Source: Trichoplax sp. H2
Lineage: Eukaryota > Placozoa > Uniplacotomia > Trichoplacea
Length of the DNA stretch: 64,000 nt
NCBI GenBank assembly: GCA_003344405.1
Contig: NOWV01000010.1
Coordinates: forward strand, 186,001-250,000
Reading direction: 5' to 3'
The position numbers and the translations under genes are program-made. How positions within the stretch are numbered: the first letter of the stretch is position 1; each line of letters begins with the position of its first letter. Positions 47,128 to 62,029 of the stretch are shown here, one piece after another. The notes beneath the pieces were generated by a model that worked only from the letters and a program-made list of their open reading frames with translations, did not search any database and was not told where the DNA came from.

Positions 47128-50100
47128 TTAATTTTCTTTGGTCTCCATACTGGCTCCACAGTCAAATATCATTCTAATGCCAGATAAGATATTTTCTCTT
47201 CGTTGATCATCAATACAGCTCATTTTTGACCTTAACGATGAAATCATCTAGACGAAAATAAAACACAGCAGACGAGTCTTTCATAATCTTGTAAAATGCG
47301 AAGTACTGATAAACCCTAGCTACTATTGCGTATGGAAAGTTACCTTGTCAAGGATTAACTCATTTTCATTTTTGCAGCTTCGCTGAAGTAAATCAATGAC
47401 GCTTAAAGAAATTTTTGTACAATGAAAAACACGTTACCAACTGATTTTCATCAGAGTGTGAAAATATTGACTAAATAAAATATAGCACAGGTTTATCAGA
47501 ATACATACCAACGATTATCCTTATACTTTACAATCAGGTCTTCAATGATTTGAACGTAATCGTTCTCCTCAAAGTCATTCATAGGTAGGTTGAATTGATA
47601 AGGTATTTCTGTAACAAATGGTAAATAAAAAGTGACATGAAGTAATTTTTAAAGTCATAACAATTAATCATCAATTGTTTACAATATCTTAACTACCTAG
47701 CACCTTACATTAACTTATTATTAATTTCTATGTCTCCAAGAATGACAGTATTAATGTATCGATAGTAAACAGTTACCAAAGTCATGCAGCTTCAAGTTCT
47801 GATTATTAACAATAACTAATAATTGATCGTTGCACACTATCTCAAGCTGCCATTATCATTAAACTTTACTCCTCACAGCTAGAACTTACTAAGATTATCC
47901 GTTTTATCCATTTTATCTCCAATCATTAAACATGTAATACTGGATTCGTGTGTTACAAGTTGTCTATAGTATGGACTAATAATAACTCCAACGAAGGGAG
48001 CTCCACCCTGAGCAAACCAGTCCTAAATAATTTCGTATTACGACATTAATTATGCATAAAATTTAGTGCAATACTAAAATTGAATGAATTATATAATTAT
48101 TGAGAGCAAACCTGATATTTTGACTGCGTTTCAATATCTCTTATGGAAGGAATAGGAGAAAAATACGGATGTGAATGATACCAACCAACTACAGAGTATC
48201 CACGGTTGCATAGTTCGGTAAAGGCTTCCGTCTGTGAAACTATCAAGACACACAATGTGAAATATTGAAAATGAAAGTGCGTAACAAATACTAATGCAAT
48301 ACTTACCAGAGTCCATTTCACACTGCACCTCCGTACTTAAGCTTTCACAAGGCTCGGCTCTCAGTATCTGAATTCGCAAGAATTTTTTATATTAAATGAC
48401 CTTATTGTGTATTAGATGTATGGTGTTATAGAGCTTCTCACCTTTAGCTCTTTTTGTTCGCAACTATATCTTCCCCCCAATAATCCAATTACTTCCGTCC
48501 CACAGAGATGAGAATGCTACCGCAGAAAAAGCAATTAATGGCGTTTTAAATCTGATGTCAATACAACTGATTAAATGGGTATTTTGCAATAAAATGACTA
48601 TCCGATGTGCCGGTAACCTTACCACTTCCATGACAAGTAAAGCATCAATGCTGATAGAAACTTGGAAAGGCTAAATTTTAAGTAAAAAGTGTAAAATTAT
48701 ACCAAGACTCAATTGACATGACTGTCAATGATAAAGAGTCAGATGATGATTACCTCGCTACCGCTATCAAATTTTCGACATGGAATTAAATTAAATGGAT
48801 TGTAGCTACGAAAAAACTGGCTAGTTAGATCATACTCCAGAAAAATACATGCATCTTATACTTCATGTTATGCAAAATACTGTAATAATAAAAATTTCGA
48901 GTATAGTACTACAAAAATTTTGCTAGTTTACCTCTGATATGATGTGGATCGCCTAGATTTAATCCTAATATAAAATATTAACAAAAATATAAATCTGCAG
49001 CCATTAATTTTGAATTCACAGAAACCTAAATGTTCGCAAATACTTAACACTACTTTGAAGAAATACCTTGCTCCACCTTCAGTTTCAGCTTCACTCGAAT
49101 CTTTTGAAATCTGAAAAAAATTTTCAAGAAATTTACATATAGCAGAATTAGCACAATTAAATAATCTACTAGCGATCTACCTCATAGTCTGGCATCACTG
49201 AATGTTGATCGTTATTTACACATTTCCCCGCAGACCTTTTTCTAAGTCTCTATTATAATATTACATAACGGTATATAGAAGCATTGTCTTACAGAAATAA
49301 ACCAAAATAAGGTTTATGGATTATCCTTACATTGATGTCAAATGAAGCCAGACTATCACTATTCTCTAAAGTTTTAACATCTTTATCTGGAGAAAAAGAA
49401 AAGTAGTCTATTATACAGATTCAAGTAAATTCCATGAATGAAGAAAGTTACTGTACTGTACTTACCTTCTAAATTAACTAATTGGCATCCGCTTCTTATA
49501 TTATTTCTGCGCCGAGCTTCTATCGGAAGGAGAGCAGGTATATGTATATTGTTATGCGTATACAAAACGGTGTCCAGTCATGAATATAGAAACCCTCCGC
49601 AGGTCAAAGCATTTCTAGGGAAGATTTTTATTTTTAGTTTATATTTATCCTACCTATTCCCACGTTGATTGCTCCAATTTGTTCTAAGAAACAGTGAACA
49701 CGACCGATAGCATTTACATCCCCACAATTGCGTAAACCAACACGTAGAGATGTCTTATTTAAGTAACTAGGTTGGCATTTATCCCTAAATAATTTATGCG
49801 TAACATATTTATGTTTACGTCTAAATTACTTGAAATAATTTACGTTAATTTACAGTGTTCACAAATAGAACTCCTACTTAGATCAGCATCTATCGCAATC
49901 ATACTAATCATGTGAGCTTATAAGATCACTACATATATTCTATCGCAAATGGGTCTTACCACGCATCCAAAATATAATTTCTAATTTTTTGGTATCTTTC
50001 TGGAGTTTTTGAAGATCTGCCTAAGAAAAATTCTCTGTTCACAATTTTCTCCACTTCCTGAATACAGTTACGTTCAATTACAAAATCGTCCTAATATGTA

Positions 50101-53100
50101 AAAATTTAATGGATAATTAAGAATTGATTTATGCATGCATGTCAATGCCAATTGAAAAAGAGATGTAACATGTTAAAAATTCCGTTTACGTATCAACTAT
50201 ATTTTTGAAACTAATAATTTATTACCAAATCCTGTAATTCTAGATCCTGATTTACAGAGTTGTTATCATCGCCAAAATATTTTAAACTTTGATCAATTCC
50301 TTGAGCTTCTTCACAGTCGATATCATCAGTAGTATCAACTTTGTCTAAAATTCTGCTTCTATCTACTCGTAATTAGAAGTAGATGATTTTTAAAAGTTGT
50401 CTTAATTTATGTTGTAGCATTGGTAAAATATTTACCATTATCGAAGTCCGAAATTGGAGTTTCAATATTATCACTTTCAAGTTCGTGCGGAGAACTCGAC
50501 TCGCCATCTAAAATTTCAGTTGCAGGATAGTCTTTCAGTCTAGATTCACTACATACACGGATATTGACAACACAAGCTGATTGTTCAAGATCTTCACTGT
50601 TAGTTATATCGGTGATTAGACTCTTAACTTCGGATTTGCTATCGCTCTGATTATCGAATATTTGATCCGTGATTTCACTTTTAAGTTTATTGTCTCCAAC
50701 ATCTGTTTGGGGCTTCTCTGGTGGACTTTGTTCATTTGCCTTAATTAATTTAAACCCGTCCCGATTAACGTATTATTATAATTATTACAACGGCGATCTA
50801 AAATTTTAGCTATTATTCTATTGATTATTTTACGAACATCTTCGGACTCGGTCGAAACATCGCTACTTATTCCAGCTGCTTCCAGCAATTTTTCATAAAC
50901 ATCTTTTGAAGAGGTAGAATTTACTATATGATAACAGAGATAGTGTAAGCGTTTATAAAACTGTGTTGTATATGTTTATTCAACTAACAAGACAAAGTAT
51001 GGATTTATACCGGCAGTAAACATTGATACTTAAATCAGAAGTTTTCGACGATAAGCAAAACAAATTCCCGTAAGTAAAAAGTTAAATAAACACTAACTTC
51101 CACTGTAATCTTCAATGTCAATTTCTTCATCACTTTCTCGAGGATCAGAAACAATTGTCGCTTTACGTTCAGCCTTCGGATTAGTTTCCTTAGTCTGATC
51201 AGATATTAATCACATGTATTTAAATTTTAGGTATTCATGATGACAGCAGTTGTAATCGACGAATTACAGGGCTATTACCTTCCGTTTAAGGTAATATTTG
51301 CAATAATTTTTAACTTGAGTAGCCGTTCTAGAGCCAACCATCTTAGCAACTTTGGTCCAACATTTACCGTATCTTTTCTATGATGTAAATTTTAAATACT
51401 GATTGATACAATAAATGATAACTTAAACTAAACTAGTACAATCGATAGTTAAGTACTGTATATACTTACCAATCCTTCATCGAGCAATTTCCTTTCTTCT
51501 AAACTCCAGTGCTTTTTTACTGGCTGATTAGGACATCTAGAGATACATCTATCTATTAATCGCTTCAAAAGTAACAGCTTTGACTAAATACTTAAACTTA
51601 CAGTTTATTGTGTGAATTTAAAGTTTGTCTTCTGCCTGAAATCAAAAAGATATTGTTTACATGCGAGAAATATCCTACTAAAATAACCTTCAGTCACTCT
51701 TCAAGACTTCTGTATTTTATTAGTAATTTCTTTAAAATTTAAACTAGCACAGAATCTTAACTGATTTTAATATTATTTCTAAGCTAATACTTACCTTTCA
51801 TTTTTTTAGAAAGAGTGTTTATGTCTCTTATTTTTATAGACTCGGAATTTTTCGATTGCCTTACTTTCTTTTTGTCTAAATATTTCCTAAAATTGTAAGG
51901 ATAATATTAAAATTTTCACAAATGTAATGAGCGGTGTCATATACTTATTGTATTAAAAATAGCCTAACATAAAATTATAATATTTCTCCCAAAAGTAACT
52001 CATCAGTACCTTTCTTCCTTGATCATTTTATCAGCTAAATATTTACTTTCTGATGTTGTACCGGTTGTATTATCAATAATCCAAGCCTGTCATAAATAGA
52101 TATGTAATGAACACTTAATATGGATAGAGTATGCGACATCATTTGCAAATATCTCCAAAGCAGGGTATAGTGCGTAATAACTCAAGACAGACAATATTTA
52201 CGGGTAATAATTCTAAACTTTTGCTATCTTGCAGTATAATAACCACACATATTTTGACGTTTTATTCGCTTTATCTATGGCCTACTCAGTCTTACAAACG
52301 AAATTGCGCAATGCAGTACAGACATCACCGTGATAACGCACTGCCAGTGTACGATGTTGTCACCGTACAATTTCAATCATTAAAGTTGAAAGAATGAAAA
52401 TACGATAATCAAAAATCAGCATAACATACAGAATGACTTACAGTGTAATCCCATGATGAAAATTCTGGAAATTCAGATAGAGGATGATTGGTGTTATCTA
52501 ACAGATAATTTCTATCAACACTACATAAAAACAATATTCAATTATGTTACCAATTATAAATATACTTCTCCCAGCATTATAGACAGTCAATTCCTGATAT
52601 ACAGAGATTCATAACTCGTATAAAAGATGCACTTTCAAGAGTATTAATTAATGCCTGGTTGCATTGAATAGTAAGTCTTAAAATTTCTGGCTTATGGAGA
52701 GCAACTGATGCCTTTAATGACGACTACTATCACGGTAAATTCAAGGCATTAAATCGCTCTGTAACTTAAGTGCAATTATGCAAAGTAATACTCCGGTAAA
52801 GAGAATTAATTGATGGGATATTAACTGTCAGTTGCTACGTGGCGAAGATGAGAGCGTACCATACGCGCAAATTGTAGATGCCATTAGTATCATCTAGAAT
52901 AGTTAGAAAATTTCGGAATAACTTGTTCGACAAGTGTGTACTTCACATAGAACAGCCCTGAGATGTACACAGCCTATTTGATATATGGATTCAAACCTTT
53001 CATACATGTAGGCACGTACGCATATTACTGAATTTTAAGGGAATTTCAAAACTATATCATGTAATTATACGCGTATTATAAATATTAAATCATACTATTA

Positions 53101-53629
53101 AATCTATTCCTCTTTGCCCGAACAAGTTTACCCAACGCAACCTAAGTCGAATACATACGATACCTCCGTATATGAATTTATGAACCCTTCGTGACTTTAT
53201 TATACTTTGACTAATCTAAAGGTTAGGTCTGAATACAGAAAATTATTCTTATTTACAGATTCATCAACATAGCGATAGATACATGATTTACAGTAGCGAG
53301 AGAGCCCGCGGAATCACTGCTTCACTATTTTGGACAAAGGATTACGCATAGAATCTATAGCTGCAATAAAGTCAGAAAGCCATATCTCTAACAATATTCT
53401 ATTTTATCGGCAAAATAAGTAAATAAAGTATTGACTGCTTAACTTACTACACAATATCCATTAGGTCTGATTAATTATCCATTCAGCTATTTGACTTTAT
53501 CATCCGATTTACAAAGACTTACACAGAGTTCTCTCCACTCGGATCCTCGAAATAATTTCGGATATCCAATGAACTACTGTCTAATTCTTCAATATCAACG
53601 AGTTCTTCATCAAATTCACTGGAATCCAT
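47128..53629 (-). CDS. MYSM1: MYSM1 histone H2A deubiquitinase
   Basis: JAMM-type metalloprotease that removes ubiquitin from H2A; nuclear. It starts at 53629 ([17 protein letters not shown], exon 53523-53629) and stops at 47128-47130. Domains in order: SANT/Myb (exon 51279-51377, [22 protein letters not shown]); a long acidic, Ser-rich linker; SWIRM (about 49960-50090 and 49674-49775, [17 protein letters not shown] then [21 protein letters not shown]); and the MPN+ domain, which begins at [10 protein letters not shown] (about 48.8 kb). The zinc site is intact as [14 protein letters not shown] in exon 48112-48231, so the enzyme should be active. The next exon (about 47893-48023) has [11 protein letters not shown]. 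The order SANT-SWIRM-MPN+ is diagnostic. Some linker exon edges are not resolved. Confidence 0.94.
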
Positions 53630-53855
53630 TGTGGCAGAAAGTAGAGATTATACGTTGAAAAGTTTTACAAATAAATATTACTTGTAGCCAAAGCCTTTAA
53701 ATCCCTTGTAATAAGTTGATCAATGCGTGTTTACAGTAGGAGCAAGTGCCTGTATACGAGGCTAATCAGCATGCCGTCGTTTGTGTAGAGTTACTGTAAT
53801 GTCCACATAAAGTAGAGAACGTTGTGTATTACAGGAATTGAACTTGGATGTTACT

Positions 53856-54026
53856 CTATTCCAGCATAAAGGATAGAAGAGAATTCTTAATTTCTAGCTA
53901 AATTAGCATGAACAAGTTTATGAAATACTGGACGCAAAACTGTTGTTATCATTTCCAAAATACCTGATCCATACTGTGTTCCCTTAATGCCTCCATCTTA
54001 AGTTGTTCGATGTTTTCAATCAAGGG
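53856..54026 (-). CDS. Two 3' exons of a possible small unknown gene
   Basis: Exon 53964-54026 (PLIENIEQLKMEALREHSMDQ, 21 codons, good acceptor GGTTTAG and donor GTATTT) joins in frame across a 66-base intron to 53856-53897 (LEIKNSLLSFMLE, then TAG). Together they read as a short amphipathic helical C-terminus. The 5' part is not resolved; an ATG-led frame around 54180-54270 (MSVTYSTWDSPSVS) is a candidate first exon. It lies between importin-13 and MYSM1 on the same strand. It could also be chance, or non-coding leader exons of MYSM1. Family not recognised. Confidence 0.3.
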
Positions 54027-54247
54027 CTAAACCAATTAATATTATACATTGTAAAAGCCTAAGAAGGATAAAAGGTCTAATTCTTCTTTGTCCACGAATA
54101 ATCAATTTTTCAAGGCTTATAGCGTAGAATTTATAATTAATACACGTTAAAGATCCATATTTTGTTTTGCAAATTATTTAGTTAGTAAATCCTCTTTGAC
54201 ACTGCTTGCAAGACCGAGCGCAAATAGAGACAGACGGAGAATCCCAT

Positions 54248-54620
54248 GTACTGTACGTAACACTCATACTAGACGTGTCTCATACCAGGGCCTCCATGAC
54301 AACTTTCTCTATTAACTCCTGGTCATACCCGATGATCGTTAACTGTTACTATTGGAGGTACAGTTCAGTACAAGAGCATACTGTTACTGTACTGTTAGTG
54401 TACAGTGTACAGTACACGATATACTCATGGATTAAAAGTACTGTACAGTACAGTACCGTATTTTGTACTACTGCATACCGTACAGTACTGTACACTGTAT
54501 GCCGTCTGATGTAAAAACTGCACTGAAGCCTTTTCTGTACAGTGCACAGTACAGTAGTACAGTACAAATCAGGTACGGTACTTGTACTGTACTACAGTAC
54601 AAGTCTACAGTACCTTGCAC
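54248..54620. repeat. Array D of TACTG/CAGTA pentamers upstream of MYSM1
   Basis: Orientation-switching pentamer blocks mainly at 54355-54420, 54440-54500 and 54535-54615, with weaker ones to about 54960. They lie 0.6-1.3 kb before the MYSM1 ATG and past the 3' end of importin-13. Confidence 0.85.
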
Positions 54621-55196
54621 ACTCAATCTTAGGATTGACCAAATTCGGGTTGGACCATAACTGTATGGCACTGGCTGACAGCACCCGCCCGAAAATTCAA
54701 GTATCAACCAGTTTCCTGGTACTATCAATATACTGTACAACAATAATAAATGTACAGTTTGGTGGTAGTTTTCACAGTAATATAAAAGTTTTAAGCTGTG
54801 ATAGGTACAGCATTACTGTACTGTATTTAAGGGAATTTATTTATCAATCATTAATTAACTAATTATATTATAATAATAATTAGTATCAACAAAAGTTAGT
54901 GTATAGCATTCCATACGGTAGACGTTAAAAATTGTACAATTACAGTATACGTACATTCTTTACAGGAGAAAAAATATTCACGTCTCATTACTCATGTATA
55001 ATTAGATATTATCTGATAAAATGACTATGTAAATGTTATAAAAAATATAATGTACAAAGTACGTTAGTATCTTGATTAAAATTTTCTCGCGATCGCAAGC
55101 TAATGCTATTGTAGTTGAGTAATTTTAAACTTAGCTAAGTACTATATCAATAGCCAATGTTCATCATGATTACGACAGCGCCTACACAATGAGAGC

Positions 55197-58100
55197 TTAT
55201 CGTACTACTTTAGATTGAACGTCCTTTGCATAATTCGTTCCATGCAATCCACGGCATTTCAGTGCAAATTCCTCTGCCTGCTCTTGTAGCCATCTTTTAC
55301 GAGCTCTAGATCTAGATTAATTGTAAAAACCATGTTATCTACACTCACAGGCTTGATACTTAATCTGTATATGTGTTATAAAATAGCGTACAAATAACCT
55401 CAGAACAGCGTTTTGAAAAGCTTGTTTGTCAACATGACTTAGACCCGCACATGGAAATATGTCTTCCATAAACAACTCCTAATTTTCATTGGTGTTACAG
55501 GGTTGGCATCAAAAAATTAATGCTAGAATAGTTATTATTTATTTACTAAAGATCTTTTATACTTAACCTTAATCCATCTTGCAAGACATGTAATACAATT
55601 CTTATTTAATTCTATCAACACGTCGATTAGGGGTCTTAAAGAGACACGAGGTAACTCACCAGCAATACCCTAACAAGATACAATATATTGTCAAATTACA
55701 ATTAATTTTCAAACCTTAGAAATAACATGTAAAAGAGATAAAAATTCTTTATACCAAAATTATCTTTGAAACTATCAATTTCCCATACAATTCTACTGAT
55801 CTCCTAGCCTCCTCACTACTTGTAACTTTAGCAACAAATTCAACCTATTCATTAATAAAAATCAATCACAAGTCAAAATTATCAACTAATATTCATTAAA
55901 AGCAATCGACAAATTTACTCAGATTACCAAAAAACGTGAGTTACTCTTGATTACATAGCTTTCCTTAAATACCATCGATGCTAAACCTAAAGTTTGAAGA
56001 TTGAGTTTAGATAAGTACCACAAAGATAATAGATCTAGCAGGAAATTCGCAAATATGCTACCGCTGACGGTGGAATTGTAAATTGAGCATAAATAATATA
56101 ATCTGACAGCTTACCGAAAGGGAGTAACTTGTCGTATACACTAGCATTAGAAAAAACTATTCTGCTACTAGACTTGACGGCCTTCAAGCCATGGACAAGC
56201 AACATATTAAAAATTTTAATTAAAAAGTTTTTGTCAATGATAACAATGGAGTATAATTTACAGACACTGTCGCGCTCAACAAAAGTAAAAACCCTTAATT
56301 TACTGCATTCATGTTACTTCACATACAAATACCTTTTCATTGAATATGAGAAAAGCATTTACAAGATCAGGGGCACTATTCGATCCTAATAAAATTTCAA
56401 AAAAATACCAACAACGTCAAATACAATTCATAAATTCTGCAAACTCTTTCATGAAGTGATATTGAGACCTGTTTCTAGCAGTTGTAGCGTCCCCAAAGTT
56501 AATGTATAATATAAATGAGCTACGGTCTGTAGGGTACTCTCGTCGTCACCAAATAGCATCATTATCTAGACGAAGAAATATACAGTATCAGTAATTGCGA
56601 CTTATACATAACTTTTATTGATAACTGATGATTTTCATAATTAAATTTATATTTAGTAAAGATATTACACAAACAGCAAAGGTGCAATAAGAAGAATTAA
56701 TTATTTCAATTTTAAGAGCTAAGTTCATCACCTGCTTCGCGCAATTTAAAAAGCATGGACGAGGACCAGTCTTGTACCACTGGAGTAAAAAATCAACTAA
56801 CGCTGGTAGTAAGTTTGCTGCTGCCGTGTGGAGATTGCCGATCATTCTAATCATACATTCCATCACCGCCTATTGTTTAGGATACTGTAGAAGTTAGTTT
56901 GAAGCTAGGACAGAGTAATTAATACAAAGCAACTTGTACGATGTAACATATGCTTACTTCAGTAACTTGTTCGTCATGAATCCATTTCAATAAAATTTCG
57001 TTAAATGTTCTTAATGCTATTTCACTCGATGAGAGGAGCTAAATCATAAGTGATGAAATCGTTAGCAAAGTTGCAGCATAAGCAGTAAGACATATTGCTT
57101 CTATCTACTGGCTTACAGGGCTAGGCTGAATTTCGCTAGGGAGGTTAGCAGTCAAAAAAAACGCTTTCAAACACTTCAATTGTAATATAATTTCATATCT
57201 TGACGATGGAGTTTCCTTTAGAATAAAATACAGTTTAACTTGCATGACAACTATCAAACTAATAATTAGAATAATAGCTAAATTAAACACCCAACTTACT
57301 GGCTTTTGTATGATATTAATAACTCCTTCAATTAATTGTCGGGATAAATGACTACTTGCATTTTCCATACTATTTTTATCCATAACAGGAATTATGGAAC
57401 CCATGCTTTCTACTAATGGAATGCGTTGATTTGGCTATCGATATTTAAGATTAACGGAATTGAAAAGAGTCCCATTTAATATAAAATTTACTAGTAAATA
57501 GTGGGTTCAGAGTAATTACCATCAGGTATGATCCGGAAAGAACTTCCTGACAGGCATTAAAAATTTCTGTAGCTGACGTTTTTAATTCTTCTCCGCAATC
57601 TACACAAATATCTCTCAACGCAATGGCAGCAGCATAAACTAACTTAGGCTCTTTGAGGCTCCATAATATGCGTGGCATGATTGCCATGAGGATCTCATGA
57701 TCGTACTTTAAGTAATCACAATAAGAACCTACAATGGGCAAGATAGTAGTATATATCTGCATAAAAGGCACTACAAAAGCGGAATTATAGCCAAGGTTTT
57801 GGAATTATTAGCACTATTTACCAATTACTTTCAGCGCCATTACACCAACTTTCTCATGAGAAGGCAATTGTGGAAGTATTCGAAAGAAGTTACGAATGTA
57901 CTTGGAATCGCTCGAGCTAACAGAATCGGAGATTGCTCGTACAAGATATAAATAAACCTCAAAAGTCTATCAAAAAAGGATAACATTAACAATGAATTAT
58001 TTACGTCGTATCATTACTATAGATTTTCATCATTAATAGTAACGCACAATACCTGCCAATCAGACGATTGGATATTTGAGGTCAAATTTGAGAGATCTTC

Positions 58101-61100
58101 GCAATAGTATTTTAAACATTCCGATTGCAAAAATCGATTTGTAAGCATCTAATATTGCAAGTAAAAAACCATGCATAAGTTATGATGATATTTGCGTAAT
58201 CCTCGATATGGTATAGTAAGAGAAAACGTACAATTGTTTCACCGACATCATGACGATAAATTTCAAATTGTTCTCTATCATCTATAGTTAAGAAATATTT
58301 TGATTGCAAAAGGATCAGTTATCAAATTTTTTATGATTTCTACTTTACGAATAAAAACATAGCAATTCTGATCACCTGCACTCCACGTTTGTAGTATCTC
58401 ATTTGATGGATATTTAATTTTTAAAGTAAGAGCCTATCAATACTGCTATATTAGTAAAAATTATTGGAATAGCAGATATTAAAATAAAGTCATACCTTCA
58501 TTAAAGAAATATACATCGGCTTATAATCTTCGTAGCATGCAGCTAATTGCTTACGAGATAATTCGGTATTAGCAGTTTCTAGGCATTCTATCTCAGTCTG
58601 CAACAGTGATAAATAATAAATAAGAAAAAATAGCCAGAATTATATTTCCTATGCAAAATGCTTACCTGCAATGAGTACCAAAATTCAAAAGTCAATCTGC
58701 TACAAGTTTCATCCATAGGATAGTAGCCATTTGTAGAGGCGAAATTCTAATTAAATGCAAGTATAACATTATCGGGTAATACTATACATATAAAACAGTT
58801 GTGTAAAATACTTAGATATACATCTAATTTGCTACAAATTGCCCATCAGGGCATATTTAGTACCAGTATCATTGAAGCCAACTCATTAGCTAGTTTCCTA
58901 TGATCATGATTTTCAAATTTGACGAAATATTTGCTATGGCATTCAGATGATGATACTACTAAATTGCAGATATCACCGCATTCATCCTGAAACAAAAAAT
59001 CATAAACAATTAACCTATTACCCTATAGCTATTTTATGACAAGTTTATACATAATTGAAAGGTAGTAGCATACAATAGATTCGTTACATATCGTTTCTTC
59101 TATCAATGGTGTTAATTTCGTCAATAGCTTCAAAAATCGATAAAGAGACGAAGGATATCTAATATGATACACAGTATAAAGGCATCAAAACAGCTTCAAG
59201 GAATCATCATTTATACGCTTATATCTTACCGCGTTGATTCTCCGGAAGTTCCAATTTCCATTAAAGCACTAATAGCTGATTCAAACAGTTCCTCATCACG
59301 TAATAGATCAAATAAAGTAGGTATAAGACCGTCTAATAAATTAATGGTAAGGCCAAAAGAGGTCCAACTAGCCAGACATTTTAATGCCTATCGAATTCGA
59401 ATAAATGATATCCAAGGAATAACGAATTAAGGTAATTGCCATCGAAGTGTAATAATTAACTATTTATCAATGAATCGCCATTAATTTACTTGTATTTTCA
59501 GTTGATTAGGCTTATTAGTTTCAAGCGAAGATTGAATTATTGATACGACTATAAACCCAAAATAATTTTATCAAATCTATATTAAGATACATGTAAAATG
59601 TATGATAGTGTGAAAGTTTTTTTAAATTTTTGACTCACCATCAGCATAATTTGATTCTAATACGTGCCGGACACTCGCTCGATCAATATTGACTAATCCA
59701 GATTTATCGAACTACAGTCGGTTGTGAAAGGTATCAAACTTAAATAATTTACATTTTCAATTCCTTACTTCATCACTTCCAAGCGTATCAAAAAGACTGA
59801 ATAGACGTTATACAGCATCTACAGTATATACTCAGTATATTACATCCATACATAAATCAGTGTAAGTATTAAATAATTGTGAATATTATCTAATAGATTA
59901 TGCTGTCCATCGTACCATACTAGTAATTTCGGAAATAATCTCGATGAATACCGCTTGAAAGTTGATTTGCTAAAAAATGAATCATTAGCAGAATTCCTTA
60001 TGTTATCTGCTTAATAGTAGCGATTACAGCATAAATAAATGCATCATAATAATACTGGTAGCTAATCCAATTACGCTCTAATACCCTATTAGAGTCAGTT
60101 AGTGCAGTACCTGAGACGAAAATAGAATTAGATCATTAATAGGCTGTGCCCAGTGATTCGGTGTAATTCTTAGAGTGAGAATTGCTAACTATAATTATAT
60201 TAATTTGTTCGTATATCAGCAGCGATCACATAAGTTAATTAGTAACATTCATAAATAACATAGCAGCTAAAAAATGCAAAGATTTATAACTACTATAGCG
60301 AACCGCGCTACATAATTGACACCGGACAAACGGAGGACCAATTGCAAAACGAATTATAAATTGAATAATTTGATCACGTAGTGGTATGTATTGATCAGCA
60401 GGTAGTTCAGACCTATACCAAGTAACAGCCATCATACGTTGAGAAAATTGAACGTTATAGCTAGATTAAGTTATATACGGTATTTGCATCAGCTACTGCA
60501 TCACTTTTGAATGGAAACTGTATGTCAGTTTACAAGCTGCTGGATTGCAGCTAATTAATCGATATTAAACTATAAACTATACGTCGTATAGCAACCAGCT
60601 TGTACAGCAAATAGATTTGGTACATGTATTGCAATAAGCAGAATGTATTTGCGATGGATTTGTAAAAATTGGCAGCTTTACAAAAACTATCAACTAGTTC
60701 TCCTAAGACGAATAATTTATTTCTGATTAAAGTGATCTCAACATGGTGCAATAGCATATTATAAACCATGCAATGAACTCTTTCTTACCAACATGTGGAA
60801 ATTTTAGTTTTGATCGTACACGCTCCGAAAAATTGGATTGGTGGAGCCTATGAACGAGTGAGAATGATAGAAAATGATAGCATACTGTAAGATCGATGAG
60901 TATACATATATCCACTCACATCTGTGTACTTGAGGGAGAATAAGATTACCAGTTAGAAAGATACGCGTAATCAAATAGGATACAGAAATACAGTAAACGT
61001 ATTCAATTAGTGTAATTATCTCTGAGCAGTGATTGACCTCAGCTCCATTCTAAGATCGCTTTGTGAGCCTAATATTAACTCAAGTGCTAACCGAAATTAC

Positions 61101-61846
61101 ATCCTCAGCAACGGTATTTACCAATGTATCATTAGACTCATTAGCACAAATACTGTGCACATATATTAGTGAAAATGATGTAGGCTCGTAGATTACAGCA
61201 ATAATAACCGAAAATAACTACAATTAGTCAATTTTAATTATGGCAGATTATCAATCTATAATATGGCCGACCATCTTTTTCTCAGAGGCAAATGTTTTGC
61301 AAAAATTTAGCTATCTCAATAATTATTGTATGCATTACTGCATAACATGATACTCTGTATAAATTGCTATCATCACTACTTCATGTTTACAGTACAGGAT
61401 CTGCAATGCAGTAGTCTACATATCGTAGAATTAGTAGACTGAGCAATTGCACAGTCACAGTGTGCTTCTTGTACTGTTTGAAGAATATAGAAAGCGTCTA
61501 ATTAATACTATTGCAACAGTGATCCAATAATTAAAACATAATTATTCCAATGTCCACCTTATCTTCTGCCATCAGAGGCCAACAAAATTGCCATGCATCA
61601 AGAGAAGTTTGCATGCCAGTTAGCCACTCTTGGAGTTGGTGGATCGTTTGCGGGTCATTGACGCTATATAGTTGTTGTAGTGCCTAAATGTAGTAGAGAA
61701 AAAGCAAATTGAACTCTCTGTCTGTCTCTCTCTCTACTCCTATCTACAGTTTGAGCTATAATCAATCTATACTTTTCACTATCTACTGTATACGTTTATT
61801 AAACGTAAAGTACCTCCTCAATTTTGCTTGTGTTTGCCATTTCCAT
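55197..61846 (-). CDS. IPO13: Importin-13 (karyopherin beta)
   Basis: Bidirectional nuclear transport receptor working with RanGTP; importin-beta HEAT-repeat family. Start at 61846 (MEMANTSKIEE, exon 61814-61846), fixed by an in-frame TGA directly before the ATG. Next exons: 61558-61683 (ALQQLYSVNDPQ, then AWQFCWPLMAEDK), 60789-60847 (APPIQFFGACTIKTKIS) and about 60300-60416 (SELPADQYIPLRDQI). Diagnostic further matches: REQFEIYRHDVGETI near 58.27 kb; MPRILWSLKEPKLVYAAAIALRDIC near 57.65 kb; LIDVLIELNKNCITCLARWIK near 55.6 kb; and the IPO13-specific terminus CRGLHGTNYAKD, with the stop at 55197-55199. The C-terminal motif rules out transportin-3. Many short exons; several internal edges are unresolved. 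Confidence 0.93.
61718..61738. repeat. CT/TCTG-rich simple repeat
   Basis: Short TCTG then CT dinucleotide run in importin-13 intron 1. Confidence 0.7.
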
Positions 61847-62029
61847 TCAATTTCTTAGCAGAATGCCTGGATAACACCAGTAGAGTTAAGCTCTAATCGA
61901 GCTAGTATAAACAGTTGACGATGTACCTACAGTACACAAGGTCTGCAAAACACAGTAGAATGTTTTTACTATAAAAAGACTGGAACTAAAGTAGTGCCTA
62001 AGATACTTGAGTGTAATACTAACAAAGCT

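Noticed and set aside
54206-54862. Overlapping open frames on both strands in array D
   Set aside because: Same artefact of the pentamer repeat; no protein-like composition.
55197-61846. Transportin-3 as identity of the karyopherin gene
   Set aside because: First considered, but the N-terminal and C-terminal motifs (FCWPL, CRGLHGTNY) fit importin-13 and not transportin-3.
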